From Candidatus Nitronauta litoralis (GTDB lineage: Bacteria > Nitrospinota > Nitrospinia > Nitrospinales > Nitrospinaceae): a stretch of 64,000 bases of DNA. A program made the translations under genes and the position numbers. The stretch covers positions 1,922,001 to 1,986,000 of the forward strand of contig CP048685.1 of the NCBI GenBank assembly GCA_015698285.1. The letters are read 5' to 3'. Of the stretch, positions 61,546 to 64,000 are shown one piece after another (the stretch's first letter is position 1; each line of letters begins with the position of its first letter). A model generated the notes under the pieces. That model saw nothing but the letters and a program-made list of their open reading frames with translations, was not told where the DNA came from and did not search any database.

Positions 61546-62181
61546 TTACCGACCCCCTGCCTTGCCAGCGTTCGGTCGATCCATCAGCTGCCTGTTTTTT
61601 CTCAATTCCTGGCGGAACTTTTGCCGTTCCTGCGGAGACATGGTTTTCATTTTGTTGCGGCGTTCCTGGCGTTTGGCGCGAAACCTTTGACGCTCTTCCT
61701 GCGTCATGTTTTCTAGTTTGTTCATACGACGCATCTGCCGTTTTCTGAATTTTTTGCGTTGTTCCGGTGTCATATTCTGAAACCGTTCGCGCAGGTTTTT
61801 TCTTTTTTCCGGAGGCAGGTTCTGGAAGCGTTTGCGGGCTTGTCGCAGTTTTCGTTTTTGTTCTGGCGGTAAATTACGAAACCGTTCGAATCGTTGTCGG
61901 ATTTTCTGGCGTTTTTCCGGTGGCATGTTTTTCCACTTCCGGAAACGCTTTTGAACCTTTTGGCGCTCTTCGGGGGACATTTTGGAAAACCGTGCAACGC
62001 CACGCCGCAGTCGGCTTTGCCTTTTGGCGGGCAGGTCCTGCCACTGGTCCTTATACGGCTTAAGCACCCGCCTTTCCTGATCATTTAAAGAATCCCAGGG
62101 GACAACCTCCTGTCCCAGAGCCGGAGTCGTCACCTGGATCAACAGGCCTATAAGGAGGGCCCAACCGAGTGGTTTAATCAC
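61546..62181 (-). CDS. exported DUF3106 protein with Arg/Lys-rich helical repeats
   Basis: About 211 residues. A GTG start at 62181 (VIKPLGWALLIGLLIQVTTPALGQ, a signal peptide) is chosen because GAGGAG lies upstream; the frame is open further, but those residues look non-coding. The mature protein repeats a motif like LPPEKRKNLRERFQN about eight times with 13-14-residue spacing, including MSPEERQKVQKRF, LPPEQKRKLRQAR and MTPEQRKKFRKR. This is the DUF3106 pattern. The gene overlaps the small acidic protein gene by 8 bp and is last in the sigma-factor operon. Sigma, DUF3619 and DUF3106 order is also known in Betaproteobacteria. Role unknown, perhaps an envelope stress chaperone-like protein by its charge pattern (inference). 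Confidence 0.8.
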   Translation of the reverse strand: MIKPLGWALLIGLLIQVTTPALGQEVVPWDSLNDQERRVLKPYKDQWQDLPAKRQSRLRRGVARFSKMSPEERQKVQKRFRKWKNMPPEKRQKIRQRFERFRNLPPEQKRKLRQARKRFQNLPPEKRKNLRERFQNMTPEQRKKFRKRQMRRMNKLENMTQEERQRFRAKRQERRNKMKTMSPQERQKFRQELRKNRQLMDRPNAGKAGGR

Positions 62182-62431
62182 GGGGAGGCTCCTCTTCGGG
62201 ATTAGATGGTTCCGGGTTGTCATTAATATCATCCATTTGTTCCAGTTCCTCTGGATCGATCCATTCACCGTCTTCCGTTTCAAACTCTCCCAGATACTCC
62301 AGCAGTTCCAGGGAGGGGACAACGTCACTACCATTGTCTCCTTTATCATTGGAAGGGGGCTCCCCATATACCGGTGTGCACAGGATCCACAAAAGCAAGA
62401 TCAGGCTTGAAAAAATATCAGCCGGTTTCAT
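62174..62431 (-). CDS. small acidic exported protein
   Basis: An 85-residue protein with a signal peptide (MKPADIFSSLILLLWILC, cleaved near 24) and a very acidic mature part (EDGEWIDPEELEQMDDINDNPEP, EEEPPRD). ATG at 62431 lies inside the end of the DUF3619 gene (14-bp overlap), and its own end overlaps the DUF3106 start. Its strong negative charge is complementary to the very basic DUF3106 product, which suggests pairing of the two in the periplasm (inference). I recognise no family. Confidence 0.65.
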   Translation of the reverse strand: MKPADIFSSLILLLWILCTPVYGEPPSNDKGDNGSDVVPSLELLEYLGEFETEDGEWIDPEELEQMDDINDNPEPSNPEEEPPRD

Positions 62432-62789
62432 AGGTTTCCGCTGGATCTTTTTCTGCCAGCCAGGCATAGAACTCCATGTCCTCATAGAACTCCAGTTGAT
62501 CTGTTGTCGCCAGTAATTCGAGGTCTTCCAGAGTGCTACCCGACTGCTTTTTTGCCGGTCCGTTTAATGTAAACACCAGTGCCAGAAGAAGACACGCTGC
62601 CAATGCGAACCCGGGTGCGGGTCGGGTTATCCACTCACGCCACCAGGAAGGGTTGCTTTTCTGTTCCAACGCACGATATCGCGCCTGCGTGAGGCGCGAT
62701 TGCAAACCCGCATCCAGATTGTCGGAAGACTTATCCATCAGGTTTTTTGCGAACTGTTCGAAATCCCTGTTTTCGGGTTGCTGGCTCAT
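62418..62789 (-). CDS. DUF3619-like single-pass membrane protein, probable anti-sigma partner
   Basis: A 123-residue protein starting MSQQPENRDFEQFAKNLMDKS, whose ATG overlaps the sigma-factor stop as ATGA. One membrane helix at about 70-85 (FALAACLLLALVFTL) separates a cytoplasmic N-terminal half from a periplasmic acidic C-terminal half. Residues ~10-50 (FAKNLMDKSSDNLDAGLQSRLTQARYRAL) match the DUF3619 pattern. Topology and gene order fit an anti-sigma or sigma-associated membrane protein, but the classical anti-sigma zinc motif is absent. Direct binding to the sigma factor is inference. Confidence 0.7.
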   Translation of the reverse strand: MSQQPENRDFEQFAKNLMDKSSDNLDAGLQSRLTQARYRALEQKSNPSWWREWITRPAPGFALAACLLLALVFTLNGPAKKQSGSTLEDLELLATTDQLEFYEDMEFYAWLAEKDPAETYETG

Positions 62790-63313
62790 GGCCAATGGTC
62801 CTTTAATAATTTCTTTAAAGTTTGTACCGCTCTTGAGTGATGCGTTTTGACTGATCCCTCGGAACACCCCATGGCTTTGGCAGTTTCGGCTACGCTCAAT
62901 TCTTCCCAGGAGCGCAACAGGAACGCTTGTTGTTGCCGAAGGGGAAGACGCTCAATTGCCGCCTGCAAGGCATCGCCGGAATCGCAAATGGATAGTTCTT
63001 TTTCAGGACTTCTTCCTCTAGGATCGGCCAACCGGGCGATGGGATCCGAATCATCTTCTTCGTCCTGCTTACTGCCGATCCACCATGCTGTCCAGCGATT
63101 GCGGACATTCTGTCTTCGATGCCAGTCGCGAATCCGGTTTTGCACAATGCGGAAAAACAGGGGGCGTCGTTCCTCTTCCGGCTTGTCTGCATAACTTTTG
63201 ACGAATGCCATCATGGCGTCCTGCACAATATCGAGCGCTTCGTCAGGGTTGCTCGTTGCGAATTGTGCCATTTGGAAGGCCCGCCTTTCAACTGATTGCA
63301 GGAATTCGTCCAT
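62786..63313 (-). CDS. ECF-type RNA polymerase sigma factor
   Basis: A 175-residue sigma-70 family protein with region 2 (about 5-75: RRAFQMAQFATSNPDEALDIVQDAMMAFVKSY, FFRIVQNRIRDWHRRQ) and region 4 (about 118-170: ALQAAIERLPLRQQQAFLLRSWEELSVAETAKAMGCSEGSVKTHHSRAVQTLKKLL). Regions 1 and 3 are missing, as in ECF sigmas. It heads a four-gene overlapping operon with DUF3619, a small acidic protein and DUF3106. AGGGGA precedes the ATG. It should direct transcription of an envelope-linked regulon, probably including its own operon. Confidence 0.9.
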   Translation of the reverse strand: MDEFLQSVERRAFQMAQFATSNPDEALDIVQDAMMAFVKSYADKPEEERRPLFFRIVQNRIRDWHRRQNVRNRWTAWWIGSKQDEEDDSDPIARLADPRGRSPEKELSICDSGDALQAAIERLPLRQQQAFLLRSWEELSVAETAKAMGCSEGSVKTHHSRAVQTLKKLLKDHWP

Positions 63314-63393
63314 TCCCCTTGAAAGCTCCCTGAGAATTGGTTACCCAAGCTAGCATAACGGTTTTCCCAGAGAGAGCCAGGGGTAAAAATCTA

Positions 63394-64000
63394 TTAGCGA
63401 CGGGCTTTTCTATCCAGACGCTTGTTGACACGTTCACCCTTGCGGTCCAATCGTTTGTTCACGCGTTCGCCTTTGCGATCCAGTCGCTGGTTGATGCGGT
63501 CTCCTTTTCTGTCCAGGCGGTCAGCTCGCAATTCGTTGCCATTGGCGCGGGCACGATCCGCTTTTCTGTCCAACCTCTGGTTGATGCGGTCTCCTTTATT
63601 ATCGAGACGCCTTTCGACACGATCACCTTTTCGGTCTAGCCGACGTTCCGCACGATCACCTGCACGATCCAGATTTGCGCGACGGGGAGGTTGGCCGTTG
63701 TCAATTCGATTTTGAATCCGCTGACCTTTATTATCGAGCCTCTGGTCCACTCGTTGACCTTTTCGGTCAAGTCGGTTGTCGATCCGGTCGCCTTTGCGAT
63801 CAAGCCGGTTTTCGATGCGGTCTCCTTTTGTATCGAGGCGATCCGCACGTGCGCCGTTGCCGTTGGCCCGGGCCCGATCGGCCCTTGCGTCCAGCCGGTC
63901 GTTGATGCGTTCCCCTTTATTATCGAGGCGTTCGTTGATCCGGTCACCCCTGTTGTCCAGGCGGTCTTCGATCCGATCACCTTTTGTATCAAATTTGTCT
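63394..64000 (-). CDS. 11-residue-repeat (RLDRKGDRINQ) protein, 5' end outside the window
   Basis: The frame is open from the right edge to TAA at 63396-63394, giving at least 200 residues with no start in the window that fits. Nearly all of it is hendecads of the form RLDRKGDRINQ, about fifteen. They are interrupted by ADRARANGNGARAD, by a GQPPRRANLDRAGDRAE stretch and by ADRARANGNELRAD, so a larger superrepeat exists. Eleven-residue periodicity suits right-handed coiled coils or LEA-like helices. The strong Arg/Asp alternation is neutral to basic overall. The downstream gene on the same strand is the ECF sigma factor. Function unknown; signal peptide, if any, lies beyond the window. Confidence 0.75.
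   Translation of the reverse strand, partial: DKFDTKGDRIEDRLDNRGDRINERLDNKGERINDRLDARADRARANGNGARADRLDTKGDRIENRLDRKGDRIDNRLDRKGQRVDQRLDNKGQRIQNRIDNGQPPRRANLDRAGDRAERRLDRKGDRVERRLDNKGDRINQRLDRKADRARANGNELRADRLDRKGDRINQRLDRKGERVNKRLDRKGERVNKRLDRKARR

Overview
The window is a chromosomal segment of a free-living Gram-negative bacterium. Evidence for an outer membrane: an ADP-heptose:LPS heptosyltransferase-like gene, a Pal lipoprotein, a large AsmA-family protein and many Sec signal peptides. Three sodium-coupled transporter families (AGCS, SSS, NSS) and a TrkA/TrkH potassium system would suit a marine or saline habitat. Gene content and style (exported Lys/Arg-rich proteins, secreted SVSGG-repeat proteins, an iron-type promoter before a chelatase-like gene) remind me of Nitrospinota or a deltaproteobacterial-like lineage. 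That placement is inference; no 16S or other marker is present. No tRNA, rRNA, CRISPR array, integrase or transposase was recognised.

Layout. 1-9.4 kb: housekeeping and envelope genes (partial pckA, a spermidine-synthase-like enzyme, queG, a histone-deacetylase-family amidohydrolase, a GT2 glycosyltransferase, an AGCS symporter, DUF4124, PRC-barrel, SDR, GT9). 9.7-14.8 kb: the classical rho-rpmE-prfA-prmC-murA cluster on the minus strand, with a near-consensus sigma-70 promoter. 15.1-19.0 kb: a promoter overlapped by a Fur-type palindrome, an exported protein made of CbiX-like chelatase lobes, a Pal/OmpA lipoprotein and a PflA-type radical SAM protein. 19.5-24.3 kb: a small helical protein and two tandem exported fibre-like proteins that share an identical promoter, leader and signal-peptide segment; the second carries a homogeneous 45-bp repeat array. 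24.5-32.9 kb: AsmA-like protein, M28 peptidase, pcm, phosphoribosyltransferase, a serine hydrolase resembling DUF2235/Tle phospholipases, and a frameshifted exported protein. 33-44.7 kb: a charged exported protein, an unknown protein, hflK-hflC-(28-codon ORF)-trkA-trkH, glutamate dehydrogenase, a small membrane subunit plus SSS transporter, and purM. 45-57.2 kb: NSS transporter, uvrC, a DegT aminotransferase, a cysteine-dioxygenase/methyltransferase fusion, two TPR proteins and a DUF11-repeat surface protein. 57.7-64 kb: glyQ without an adjacent glyS, a Rieske/glutamate-synthase-like fusion, an exported Tpx-like peroxiredoxin, and an ECF sigma factor operon (sigma, DUF3619, small acidic protein, DUF3106) next to a partial protein built of 11-residue RLDRKGDRINQ-type repeats.

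The most unusual parts are the tandem repeat-protein locus at 19.9-24.3 kb, the Fur-type promoter with the CbiX-like exported protein at 15.1-17.1 kb, the two domain fusions (50.98-52.62 and 58.70-60.32 kb), the G6 frameshift near 32.82 kb, and the sigma/charged-repeat locus at the right edge.
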